From Micromonospora chalcea (GTDB taxonomy: Bacteria > Actinomycetota > Actinomycetes > Mycobacteriales > Micromonosporaceae): DNA of 64,000 bases. The stretch spans positions 31,885 through 95,884 of the forward strand of contig NZ_MAGP01000097.1 of NCBI RefSeq assembly GCF_002926165.1, given 5' to 3'. Made by a program: the position numbers and the translations under genes. Numbering within the stretch: the first letter of the stretch is position 1; each line of letters starts with the position of its first letter. Under the pieces are notes generated by a model. It saw only the letters and a program-made list of their open reading frames with translations, did no database searches and was not told where the DNA came from. Shown one piece after another: positions 57,206-64,000 of this stretch.

Positions 57206-57236
57206 CGCGCGCCGCCTCACCGCGAGGCGGCGCGCG
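57206..57236. terminator. bidirectional hairpin after beta-lactamase-fold gene
   Basis: Perfect 13-bp arms (57206-57218, 57224-57236), loop 5 nt, between two convergent genes. Confidence 0.85.
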
Positions 57237-57246
57237 TGCGTGTGCG

Positions 57247-57903
57247 CTACCGGCGGCCGTCGTCGAGGTAGCGCAGCACCGCGGTGACCCGGCGGTCGGC
57301 GCGGTCGTCCGGCGGCAGGCTCAGCTTGGCGAAGATGCTGCGGATGTGCTTGTGCACAGCGCCCTCGGTGACGAACAACCGCTCGGCGATCGCGCCGTTG
57401 CCCAGCCCTTCGGCCATCAGCGCCAGCACCTCGTGCTCACGCGGCGACAGCTCGGCCAGCGCGGTGTCCGGCCGCCGGTTGCGGGCGAGCAGTTGCCCGA
57501 CCACCTCGGGGTCGATCACGCTGCCGCCGCCCGCGACGCGGTGCAGCGCGGCGAGGAACTCCTCGACCCGGCCCACCCGCTCCTTGAGCAGGTAGCCGAG
57601 CCCGGAGGCGCCGACCGCGAACAGCTCGGTGGCGAACGCCTGCTCGACGTACGCCGACAGGACCAGCACCGCGAGGCCGGGACGGCGGCGGCGGGCCTCG
57701 ACCGCGGCGACGATGCCCTCGTCGGTGTGGGTGGGTGGCATCCGCACGTCGACGATCGCCACGTCCGGCCGGTGCTCGTCGACAGCGGTCAGGAACTCCC
57801 CCGGCGTGCCGGCGGTGGCCACCACGTCCAGGTCCTCGGCGCGCAACAGTAGCGCCAGCCCCTCGCGCAGCAGCGCGTCGTCCTCGGCGATCACGATCCG
57901 CAT
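57247..57903 (-). CDS. NarL/LuxR-family response regulator
   Basis: A 218-aa two-component response regulator. Receiver: acidic pair EDD (7-9), phospho-acceptor D52 in VAIVDVRMPP, Ser/Lys positions in LVLSAYVE and LLKERVG. The C-terminal LuxR helix-turn-helix contains LSPREHEVLALMAEGLGNGAIAERL (in two parts) and GAVHKHIRSIFAKL. It overlaps the histidine kinase gene by 13 nt, so the two form a coupled pair. The targets probably include the divergent small membrane protein gene, by position only. Confidence 0.95.
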   Translation of the reverse strand: MRIVIAEDDALLREGLALLLRAEDLDVVATAGTPGEFLTAVDEHRPDVAIVDVRMPPTHTDEGIVAAVEARRRRPGLAVLVLSAYVEQAFATELFAVGASGLGYLLKERVGRVEEFLAALHRVAGGGSVIDPEVVGQLLARNRRPDTALAELSPREHEVLALMAEGLGNGAIAERLFVTEGAVHKHIRSIFAKLSLPPDDRADRRVTAVLRYLDDGRR

Positions 57904-59117
57904 GGCAGCTCCACGTGCATCCTCGTCGGTCCTCCCGGTGGGCTCGTCAGTGTCATCCGCCCGTCGTACGCCTCGACCCGCCGGCGGATGCCGGTCAGCC
58001 CCGAGCCGCGCGTCTCGTCGGCGTCCCCGCGCCCGTCGTCGGTGATGGTCACCAGCAGCCGGTCCCGTTCCCGGCGCACGACGACCTCGACGCCGTCCGC
58101 GCCGCTGTGCCGGACCACGTTCGTCAGCGCCTCGGCCACCACGAAGTACGCGGTGGCCTCCACCGACGCCGCGCAGCGCACGTCGACGTCCACCGACAGG
58201 CGGCACGGCACCGCGCACTCCGCCGCGAGTCCGGTCAACGCCCCGGCCAGCCCCCGGTTGCCGAGCACCGGCGGCAGGATGCCGCGCACCACCGTACGCA
58301 GCTCGCCGAGCGCCTGCTCGGCCGCGTCCTGCGCGCGTTCCAGGATCTCGTCGGCGCGGTCCGGGTCGCGGCGCACCGCCCGCCGGGCGGCGCCGAGCAG
58401 CACGTTCACCGCGACCAGCCGGTTCTGGGTGCCGTCGTGCAGCGAGCGCTCGATGCGGCGCAGTTCCACCGCGTGCGCGTCGAGCGCGGCGGCCCGGGTG
58501 GCGGTGAGTTCGGCGACGCGCAGCGACAGGTCGAACCCGGGCGGCGGGGGCAGCAGCCGCCGGCCCGGCCGGGCCTGGATCCGCGCGAGCGCCGGGCCGG
58601 TCGAGACCGCGAGAAGCAGCCAGCCGACCCCGAGCACGGCGACCGCGAGCGCGTCGCCGAGCCCGTCGATGTGCCACCAGCCGATGCCGGGCGCGCCGGC
58701 CTCCGGCGGCACCAGCCGGTACCAGAGCGGGAACGTGATGTCCTGCACGGCGTAGATCGGCAGCACGAACGCGAGCAGCCCGGCGCCGAAGCCGAGCGTC
58801 CCGTGGACGGCCACCCAGCGCAGCTCCCGCCGTACCACCGGGTCGCGCAGCGCCGCGCGCACCCCGGCCGGGACCGGGCCGGGCGCCGGGATCGGCGTTC
58901 CCCACCGGGACAGCCGGGCGCGCTCGCGGTCGGCCACCGACCGCACGGCCTGCAGCAGTCCGGGTACGAGCAGCAGCCCGACCCCGCCGACGCACGCCGC
59001 CGCGACGACGAGCGTCCCGAGCAGCGTGCCCAGGGCCAGCACTGCGGTGCCCAGCCCGCCGACGAGGTGCTCCAGAGCGGCCACCGCCACGCGGAACCGC
59101 CTCCGCACGTACTCCAT
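57891..59117 (-). CDS. NarL-type sensor histidine kinase (HisKA_3)
   Basis: A 408-aa membrane sensor kinase. About four hydrophobic segments cover residues ~15-170, including LGTLLGTLVVAAACVGGVGL. The dimerisation helix carries the phospho-acceptor H227 in RSLHDGTQNR, followed by an HATPase domain with EALTNVVRHS, TITDDGRG and GSGLTGIRRRV (N, G1 and G2 boxes). The large multi-helix N-terminus resembles sensors of cell-envelope state. ATG 59117 is preferred; GTG 59150 would add 11 residues. It precedes the response regulator with overlap. Confidence 0.93.
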   Translation of the reverse strand: MEYVRRRFRVAVAALEHLVGGLGTAVLALGTLLGTLVVAAACVGGVGLLLVPGLLQAVRSVADRERARLSRWGTPIPAPGPVPAGVRAALRDPVVRRELRWVAVHGTLGFGAGLLAFVLPIYAVQDITFPLWYRLVPPEAGAPGIGWWHIDGLGDALAVAVLGVGWLLLAVSTGPALARIQARPGRRLLPPPPGFDLSLRVAELTATRAAALDAHAVELRRIERSLHDGTQNRLVAVNVLLGAARRAVRRDPDRADEILERAQDAAEQALGELRTVVRGILPPVLGNRGLAGALTGLAAECAVPCRLSVDVDVRCAASVEATAYFVVAEALTNVVRHSGADGVEVVVRRERDRLLVTITDDGRGDADETRGSGLTGIRRRVEAYDGRMTLTSPPGGPTRMHVELPCGS

Positions 59118-59283
59118 CCCGGCCCACCCCCGGGCGAAACGATAGGTCACCGCTGTCGCCGCCCGGCAGGCCCGGGCGCGGAAAGTACAGCCTGCTGTAC
59201 CACGACTGTCGTGCTGGCGGGATCGTTACCGGCCGCTCCCGTCCCTACTGTCGGTGGTAGCAGAAATCATCGAGGAGGCAGCC

Positions 59284-59496
59284 GTGAACGACCTGGACCG
59301 TACCGCCGAGCCCGCCGCCGCCCCGTCGTCGATTACCCGGATGCGCCCGCTGCTCTGGCTGGTGCTCATCGTGAGCGTGGCCGCGAACGTGGTGCTGTCG
59401 AGCGTCGTCGGCAACCCGTGGGCCGGTTCCGCCTTCGGCGCGCTGGCGCTGCTGAGCGGTGGGACGCTTGCCGTCGACCACTACCGCAACCGCTGA
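59284..59496 (+). CDS. small two-helix membrane protein divergent from the kinase
   Basis: A 70-aa protein with a polar N-terminus (NDLDRTAEPAAAPSS) and two hydrophobic helices (~25-42 MRPLLWLVLIVSVAANV region, and ~48-63 GSAFGALALLSGG). The GTG is preceded by GAGGAGG at 7 nt. It starts 166 nt from the kinase gene in the opposite direction, a common place for a regulated target or accessory of a two-component system. Function unknown. Confidence 0.7.
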   Translation: MNDLDRTAEPAAAPSSITRMRPLLWLVLIVSVAANVVLSSVVGNPWAGSAFGALALLSGGTLAVDHYRNR

Positions 59497-59523
59497 TCTT
59501 TCGCCGGCCGGGCGCCGGACAGC

Positions 59524-59567
59524 CGCCGCAGGGCGGGCCGCGAGAACGAGCGGCCCGCCCTGCGGCG
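59524..59567 (+). terminator. strong hairpin after small membrane protein gene
   Basis: Perfect 17-bp inverted repeat (59524-59540, 59551-59567), loop 10 nt, 28 nt after the stop. Confidence 0.85.
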
Positions 59568-59590
59568 TTCGCGTCAGCGCTGCGAATCGA

Positions 59591-59642
59591 TTGACAGTCA
59601 GCTATATGAACGCCAGGCTAAGGGGGATTGTTAGCGTTAACG
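59591..59642 (+). promoter_or_regulatory. promoter and LacI-type operator of the arabinan genes
   Basis: -35 TTGACA (59591-59596) with a weak -10 candidate CAGGCT (59614-59619). The near-palindrome TGTTAGCGTTAACG (59629-59642) matches the TGTTAGCGCTAACA type of LacI-family operator at 12 of 14 positions and lies about where transcription would begin, 36 nt before the GH43 start codon. Confidence 0.7.
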
Positions 59643-59678
59643 CGGCCGTCATCTCCACCGCAGAGAAAGGCCCCCGTC

Positions 59679-61061
59679 GTGCCCCTGACCCGACGCGCGT
59701 TCACAGTCGGCGCCCTGTCCGCGGCTGCCGCCGCCTCCGGCGCGCTCAGCCTGCCCCGCGGCGCGTTCGCGGCGGCGAACACCGCCTACGCGATGGCCTA
59801 CTTCACCGAGACGCCGAACGGCCTCGGCGCCGACTACGGCCTGCACCTGGCCGTCAGCCGGGACGGGCTGAACTGGACTCCGCTGAACCAGAACAACCCG
59901 GTGGTCACCCCGACCGCCGGGCAGCTCGGCCTGCGCGACCCGTTCGTGCTGCGCAGGACCGACGGCACCTTCGTGGTGCTGGCCACCGACCTCAAGGGCA
60001 CCAACTGGGGGCTGACCAGCCAGTACCTGCACGTGTGGGACTCGGCCGACCTGACCGCGTTCACCGGCTACCGGCGCATCCGGATGCACACGCTCGACAC
60101 CCACACCTGGGCGCCGACCGCGTTCTGGGACGCCACCCGTGGGCAGTACGCCATCGTCTACTCCGCCAACAACGGCCGGGACGTACTGTTCGTCAACTAC
60201 ACGAGCGACTTCCGCACCGTCAGCGCGTCGCAGGTCTACTTCAGCCCCGCCTTCGGCGTGCTCGACGGCGACGTGGTGGTCGACGGCGGCACCACGTACC
60301 TCTACTACAAGAACCTCGACGACGGATATCTCTACGGCGCCCGCTCCACCACCGCCGCGCCGAACAGCTTCACCACGTACACCAGCGGGCTGCGGCAGGG
60401 CAACGCGATCGAGGCGCCGCTGCTGCTGCGCACCAACGAGGGCGGCTGGCGGCTGTGGGGCGACTCGTTCAGCCCGGTCAACAACGACTACTACGCCTGG
60501 TCCACGACGACCATCTCCGGCAACTCGTGGACGCCGCTGAGCCAGCGGGACTACACCCCGCCGCTGAACTCCAAGCACGGCTCGATGATCGGCATCACCG
60601 ACGCCGAGTACGCCGAGCTGGTCAACCGCTGGGGCACGCCGAACTGGGTCCGGCTCAAGTCGTCGAACTTCCCCGACCGCTACGTGCGGCACGCCGACCG
60701 GATCGCCCGCGTCGACGCGTACCCGTTCGACCCGTACCAGGACCAGATGTGGCGGATGGTCCCCGGCCTGGCCGACGCTGCCGGCGTCTCGTTCGAGTCG
60801 CTCAACTACCCCGGCAACTACCTGCGGCACTACGACTACGCGGTCCGGCTGGACCCGAACGACGGCACCGCCACGTTCCGCGCCGACGCCACCTTCCACC
60901 GCACCGCCGGCCTGGCCGACGCCACCTGGTCGTCGTTCCGCTCGTACAACTTCCCCACCCGTTACCTGCGGCACTACGACTACCGGCTGCGCATCGACCC
61001 GCTCGGCGCCGGCTCCCCCGCGGTCGACCGGCAGGACGCCACCTTCCGGGTCACCGCGTAG
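59679..61061 (+). CDS. Tat-secreted GH43-like arabinosidase with CBM42 (AbfB) domain
   Basis: A 460-aa extracellular glycosidase. Twin-arginine signal LTRRAFTVGALS (residues 3-14) and cleavage near AFAAA. The five-bladed propeller (~32-320) shows NGLGADYGLHLAVSRDG and LRDPFVLRRTDGTFVVLATD, the usual GH43 Asp/Glu-containing blade starts; WAPTAFWD and GNAIEAPLLLR carry further acidic residues. Residues ~330-460 are an AbfB arabinose-binding module (CBM42) with repeated NFPxRYxRH and NYPGNYLRHYDY units. It would release arabinose from arabinan or arabinoxylan. The GTG start gives the complete Tat signal. Confidence 0.88.
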   Translation: MPLTRRAFTVGALSAAAAASGALSLPRGAFAAANTAYAMAYFTETPNGLGADYGLHLAVSRDGLNWTPLNQNNPVVTPTAGQLGLRDPFVLRRTDGTFVVLATDLKGTNWGLTSQYLHVWDSADLTAFTGYRRIRMHTLDTHTWAPTAFWDATRGQYAIVYSANNGRDVLFVNYTSDFRTVSASQVYFSPAFGVLDGDVVVDGGTTYLYYKNLDDGYLYGARSTTAAPNSFTTYTSGLRQGNAIEAPLLLRTNEGGWRLWGDSFSPVNNDYYAWSTTTISGNSWTPLSQRDYTPPLNSKHGSMIGITDAEYAELVNRWGTPNWVRLKSSNFPDRYVRHADRIARVDAYPFDPYQDQMWRMVPGLADAAGVSFESLNYPGNYLRHYDYAVRLDPNDGTATFRADATFHRTAGLADATWSSFRSYNFPTRYLRHYDYRLRIDPLGAGSPAVDRQDATFRVTA

Positions 61062-61116
61062 CCGTTCCCACCACCACCGTCCCCGCCACCACCGTCCCCC
61101 GCCACGGAGGCCGTCC

Positions 61117-63873
61117 ATGCCCGCTCCCCTGGTGAACCGCCGATTCCTGCTCCGCGCCACCGGCGCCACCGCCGTCGCGGCGACCGCCGGCGCCGCTGCC
61201 GGGTCCGTCACCGCAGGCGGTACGGCGCACGCCGCGCTGCCACCGGCCCGCCCCGACATCGGCGTGTCCGCGTACGCGTTCGACCCGGGCCAGGTCCGGC
61301 TGACCGCGAGCCGGTGGCAGGACAACGAGAACCGCACAGTGGCGTACCTGCGCTTCGTGGACGTCAACCGGCTGCTCTACAACTTCCGGGCCAACCACCG
61401 CCTGTCCACCGGCGGCGCCGCCGCCAACGGTGGCTGGGACGCGCCGAACTTCCCGTTCCGCACCCACATGCAGGGTCACTTCCTGACCGCCTGGGCGCAG
61501 GCGTGGGCGGTGCTCGGCGACACCACCTGCCGGGACAAGGCGCTCACCATGGTCGCCGAGCTGGCCCGCTGCCAGGCCAACAACGGCGCGGCCGGGTTCA
61601 GCGCCGGCTACCTGTCCGGCTTCCCGGAGTCCGACTTCACCGCGCTGGAGGCCCGGACGCTCAGCAACGGCAACGTCCCCTACTACTGCATCCACAAGAC
61701 GCTGGCCGGGCTGCTGGACGTGTGGCGGCTGATCGGCAGCACCCAGGCCCGGGACGTGCTGCTGGCGCTGGCCGGCTGGGTCGACCAGCGCACCGGCCGG
61801 CTCACCTCGGCCCAGATGCAGGCCATGCTCGGCACCGAGTTCGGCGGCATGAACGCGGTGCTGACCGACCTCTACCAGCAGACCGGCGACGGGCGGTGGC
61901 TCACCGTCGCGCAGCGGTTCGACCACGCCGCCGTGTTCAACCCGCTCGCCGCCAACTCCGACCAGCTCAACGGGCTGCACGCCAACACGCAGGTGCCCAA
62001 GTGGATCGGCGCGGCCCGGGAGTACAAGGCCACAGGCGTCACCCGCTACCGGGACATCGCCACCAACGCGTGGGCCATCACCGTCGGCGCGCACACGTAC
62101 GCCATCGGCGGCAACAGCCAGGCCGAGCACTTCCGCGCCCCGAACGCGATCGCCGGCTACCTGCGCAACGACACGTGCGAGGCGTGCAACACGTACAACA
62201 TGCTCAAGCTGACCCGGGAGCTGTGGCAGCTCGACCCGGACCGCGTCGCGTACGCCGACTTCTACGAGCGCGCGCTGCTCAACCACATGATCGGCCAGCA
62301 GAACCCGGCCGACGCGCACGGCCACGTCACCTACTTCACCCCGCTCAACCCGGGCGGGCGGCGCGGTGTCGGCCCGGCGTGGGGCGGCGGCACGTGGAGC
62401 ACCGACTACAACTCCTTCTGGTGCTGTCAGGGCACTGGGCTGGAGACCAACACCACGCTCGCCGACGCGATCTACTTCCACAACGGCACCACGCTGACCG
62501 TCAACCTGTTCATGCCCTCGGTGCTCACCTGGAGCCAGCGCGGCATCACCGTCACCCAGGCCACGTCGTACCCGGTCGGCGACACCACGACGCTGACCGT
62601 CACCGGCTCGGTGAGCGGCTCGTGGACGATGCGGATCCGGATCCCGGCGTGGGCCACCGGGGCGAGCGTCAGCGTCAACGGCGTCGCGGCCGGCATCGCC
62701 ACCACGCCCGGCAGCTACGCCGCCCTGACCCGCGACTGGACCTCCGGCGACACGGTCACGGTCCGGCTGCCGATGCGGGTGGCGACGGTGGCCGCCAACG
62801 ACGACGCCGCGGTCGCCGCGATCACGTACGGGCCGGTGGTGCTCTCCGGCAACTACGGCAACACCACGCTGAGCGCGCTGCCGACGCTGGACCCGGCCTC
62901 GGTCACCCGTACCGGCACGGGCAGTCTCGCGTTCACCGCCCGGGCCGACGGCGCCACCGTCGACCTCGGCCCGTTCTACGACGCCCACGGGCACAACTAC
63001 ACGGTCTACTGGCGGATCGGCACGGGCGGTGGCGGCGGTGGCGAGGCGAGCTTCCGGCTCGCGAACGCGGCGAGCGGGCTGGTGCTCGGCATCCAGAACA
63101 TGTCCACCGCCGACGGCGGGCTCGCGCTGCAGTGGGGTGACACCGGCACCGCCGACCACGACTGGCAGCTCGTGGTCGACGGGTCGGCGCTACGGCTGCG
63201 CAACGTCAACAGCGGCAAGGTGCTGGGCGTGGAGAACATGTCCACCGCCGACGGCGCCCGGATCCTGCAGTGGGCGGACAACGGCACCGCCGACCATCTC
63301 TGGGCCGTCGTCGACGTCGGCGACGGCAGCCACAAGCTGCGCAACGTGCACACCGGCAAGCTGCTCGGCATCTCCGGCGGCTCGACCGCCCAGGGCGCGT
63401 TCGCCGTGCAGGACCCGGACAACGGCAGCCTCGACAACCAGTGGCGGTTCCTGCCCAACGGGGCGCGGCGGATCCAGAACCTCGGCAGCGGGCTGGTGCT
63501 CGGCGTGCAGAACATGTCCACCGCCGACGGCGGGCCGGTCATCCAGTGGGGCGACACCGGGACCGCCGACCACCTCTGGACCGCGCTCGTGGACACCGGC
63601 GGCTACCTGCGGTTACGCAACGGCAACAGCGGCAAGGTGCTGGGCGTCGAGGGCGCCTCGACAGCGGCCGGCGCCCGGATCGTCCAGTGGGCCGACAACG
63701 GCGCCGCCGACCACAGGTGGCGGCTGCGGCACGGCGGCGGCGGCTGGTTCCGGATCCAGTGCGCGAACGGGGGCCGCGTGCTCGGCCTCAGCGGCGGCTC
63801 CGGCACCCAGGGCGCGCAGGCGGTCCTCGCCGACGACACCGGCGCCGCCCACCAGCGCTGGCGCTTCCTCTGA
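61117..63873 (+). CDS. Tat-secreted GH127 beta-L-arabinofuranosidase-like enzyme with ricin-B lectin repeats
   Basis: A 918-aa extracellular enzyme. Tat signal NRRFLLRATGAT (8-19). Residues ~45-630 match the DUF1680/GH127 fold. The zinc-cysteine site can be placed: E337 (SQAEHFR), C357 (CEACNTYNM) and C436-C437 (SFWCCQGTGLE), where the second Cys of the pair is the nucleophile in characterised GH127. A Gly-rich linker (~636-643) leads to six ~45-residue ricin-type lectin repeats (VLGVENMSTADGA and QWADNGTADHLW patterns). It lies 55 nt after the GH43 gene, so both probably act together on arabinose-rich plant polymers or glycoproteins. Confidence 0.9.
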   Translation: MPAPLVNRRFLLRATGATAVAATAGAAAGSVTAGGTAHAALPPARPDIGVSAYAFDPGQVRLTASRWQDNENRTVAYLRFVDVNRLLYNFRANHRLSTGGAAANGGWDAPNFPFRTHMQGHFLTAWAQAWAVLGDTTCRDKALTMVAELARCQANNGAAGFSAGYLSGFPESDFTALEARTLSNGNVPYYCIHKTLAGLLDVWRLIGSTQARDVLLALAGWVDQRTGRLTSAQMQAMLGTEFGGMNAVLTDLYQQTGDGRWLTVAQRFDHAAVFNPLAANSDQLNGLHANTQVPKWIGAAREYKATGVTRYRDIATNAWAITVGAHTYAIGGNSQAEHFRAPNAIAGYLRNDTCEACNTYNMLKLTRELWQLDPDRVAYADFYERALLNHMIGQQNPADAHGHVTYFTPLNPGGRRGVGPAWGGGTWSTDYNSFWCCQGTGLETNTTLADAIYFHNGTTLTVNLFMPSVLTWSQRGITVTQATSYPVGDTTTLTVTGSVSGSWTMRIRIPAWATGASVSVNGVAAGIATTPGSYAALTRDWTSGDTVTVRLPMRVATVAANDDAAVAAITYGPVVLSGNYGNTTLSALPTLDPASVTRTGTGSLAFTARADGATVDLGPFYDAHGHNYTVYWRIGTGGGGGGEASFRLANAASGLVLGIQNMSTADGGLALQWGDTGTADHDWQLVVDGSALRLRNVNSGKVLGVENMSTADGARILQWADNGTADHLWAVVDVGDGSHKLRNVHTGKLLGISGGSTAQGAFAVQDPDNGSLDNQWRFLPNGARRIQNLGSGLVLGVQNMSTADGGPVIQWGDTGTADHLWTALVDTGGYLRLRNGNSGKVLGVEGASTAAGARIVQWADNGAADHRWRLRHGGGGWFRIQCANGGRVLGLSGGSGTQGAQAVLADDTGAAHQRWRFL

Positions 63874-64000
63874 CCCACCCACCCCCGCCACCACAGCTCG
63901 CCGATCTTGCACTCTCGGCCCCCGCGAAGTTCGCCAACCGGACATCCTGCGGGCGCGAAGTGCAAGATCGGCGAGCTGTGGTGGGGGGGGTGGGTGGGTC
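63872..64000. repeat. large intergenic inverted repeat with GATCTTGCAC arms
   Basis: Left arm 63872-63912 and right arm 63960-64000 are inverted copies over 41 nt with one mismatch, loop 47 nt. The left arm begins at the stop codon of the GH127 gene. The right arm reaches the window edge, so the repeat may be longer. It can terminate transcription, but its size and its shared GATCTTG motif with 4574-4625 suggest a mobile or dispersed palindrome family. Confidence 0.85.

Noticed and set aside
61051..63159. 702-codon minus-strand open frame over the GH127 gene
   Set aside because: Antisense shadow; the plus strand encodes a complete Tat-signal glycosidase with the GH127 cysteine motif.
1..64000. 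tRNA, rRNA, insertion sequences or prophage genes
   Set aside because: No cloverleaf with conserved TTCGA loop, rRNA stretch, transposase DDE protein or phage structural gene was recognised on either strand.

Overview
The window is high-GC, gene-dense DNA from an actinomycete. The FurB/Zur-type regulator, a class Ia ribonucleotide reductase operon behind a cobalamin riboswitch, a desferrioxamine locus with IdeR/DmdR-type iron boxes, many Tat or lipoprotein exports and intergenic palindromes with GATCTTG arms all suggest Micromonospora or a close Micromonosporaceae relative. The genus is an inference. I saw no rRNA, tRNA, CRISPR array, transposase or prophage.

Layout. 1-4544: end of an acyl-CoA carboxylase carboxyltransferase, a conserved 130-aa protein, a convergent Zur-like repressor, then a copper/heme export group (PCu(A)C chaperone, Tat DyP peroxidase, CopC protein). 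4788-11267: two almost identical cobalamin riboswitches. The first precedes an acyl-CoA thioesterase and a LysE exporter, the second precedes nrdA-nrdB, and a PrsW-type protease lies between on the other strand. The nrd promoter region also carries a likely pair of NrdR boxes.

11289-30191 is the most interesting part: an apparently uncharacterised biosynthetic cluster. Inositol-phosphate synthase, inositol monophosphatase, a Gfo/Idh dehydrogenase and a DegT/StrS aminotransferase give the standard route from glucose-6-phosphate to an amino-inositol. Two adenylating ligases, two carrier-protein domains, a LysA-fold PLP decarboxylase, two acyl-CoA-dehydrogenase-fold flavoproteins, a flavin reductase, a BtrH-like acyltransferase fused to a carrier protein, and a stand-alone condensation domain look like an amino-acyl side-chain assembly line comparable in logic to butirosin. 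A glycosyltransferase, an MFS exporter and an AfsR/SARP regulator complete it. The predicted product is an N- or O-acylated, possibly glycosylated aminocyclitol.

30255-39239 holds secreted or envelope genes: a Pro/Tyr/Gly-repeat membrane protein, a GDSL hydrolase, a DUF1906 hydrolase and an amidase that share a C-terminal domain, an epoxide hydrolase, a truncated redoxin and a large membrane protein with a lipase-like motif. 39253-52255 is the iron locus: desABCD for desferrioxamine synthesis, a divergent penicillin-acylase plus second GNAT acyltransferase, and a convergent uptake operon (ATPase, binding protein, fused permease, siderophore-interacting reductase). Three iron boxes cover all three promoters.

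52401-63873 is mostly secreted and signalling functions: a CBM2-pectate lyase under a likely LacI-type operator, a duplicated-domain protein with a GGQNGNA linker, a hemerythrin, a beta-lactamase-fold hydrolase, a NarL-type two-component system with a small divergent membrane protein, and two arabinan-directed Tat glycosidases (GH43-CBM42 and GH127-ricin). The window ends in a 41-bp-armed inverted repeat.
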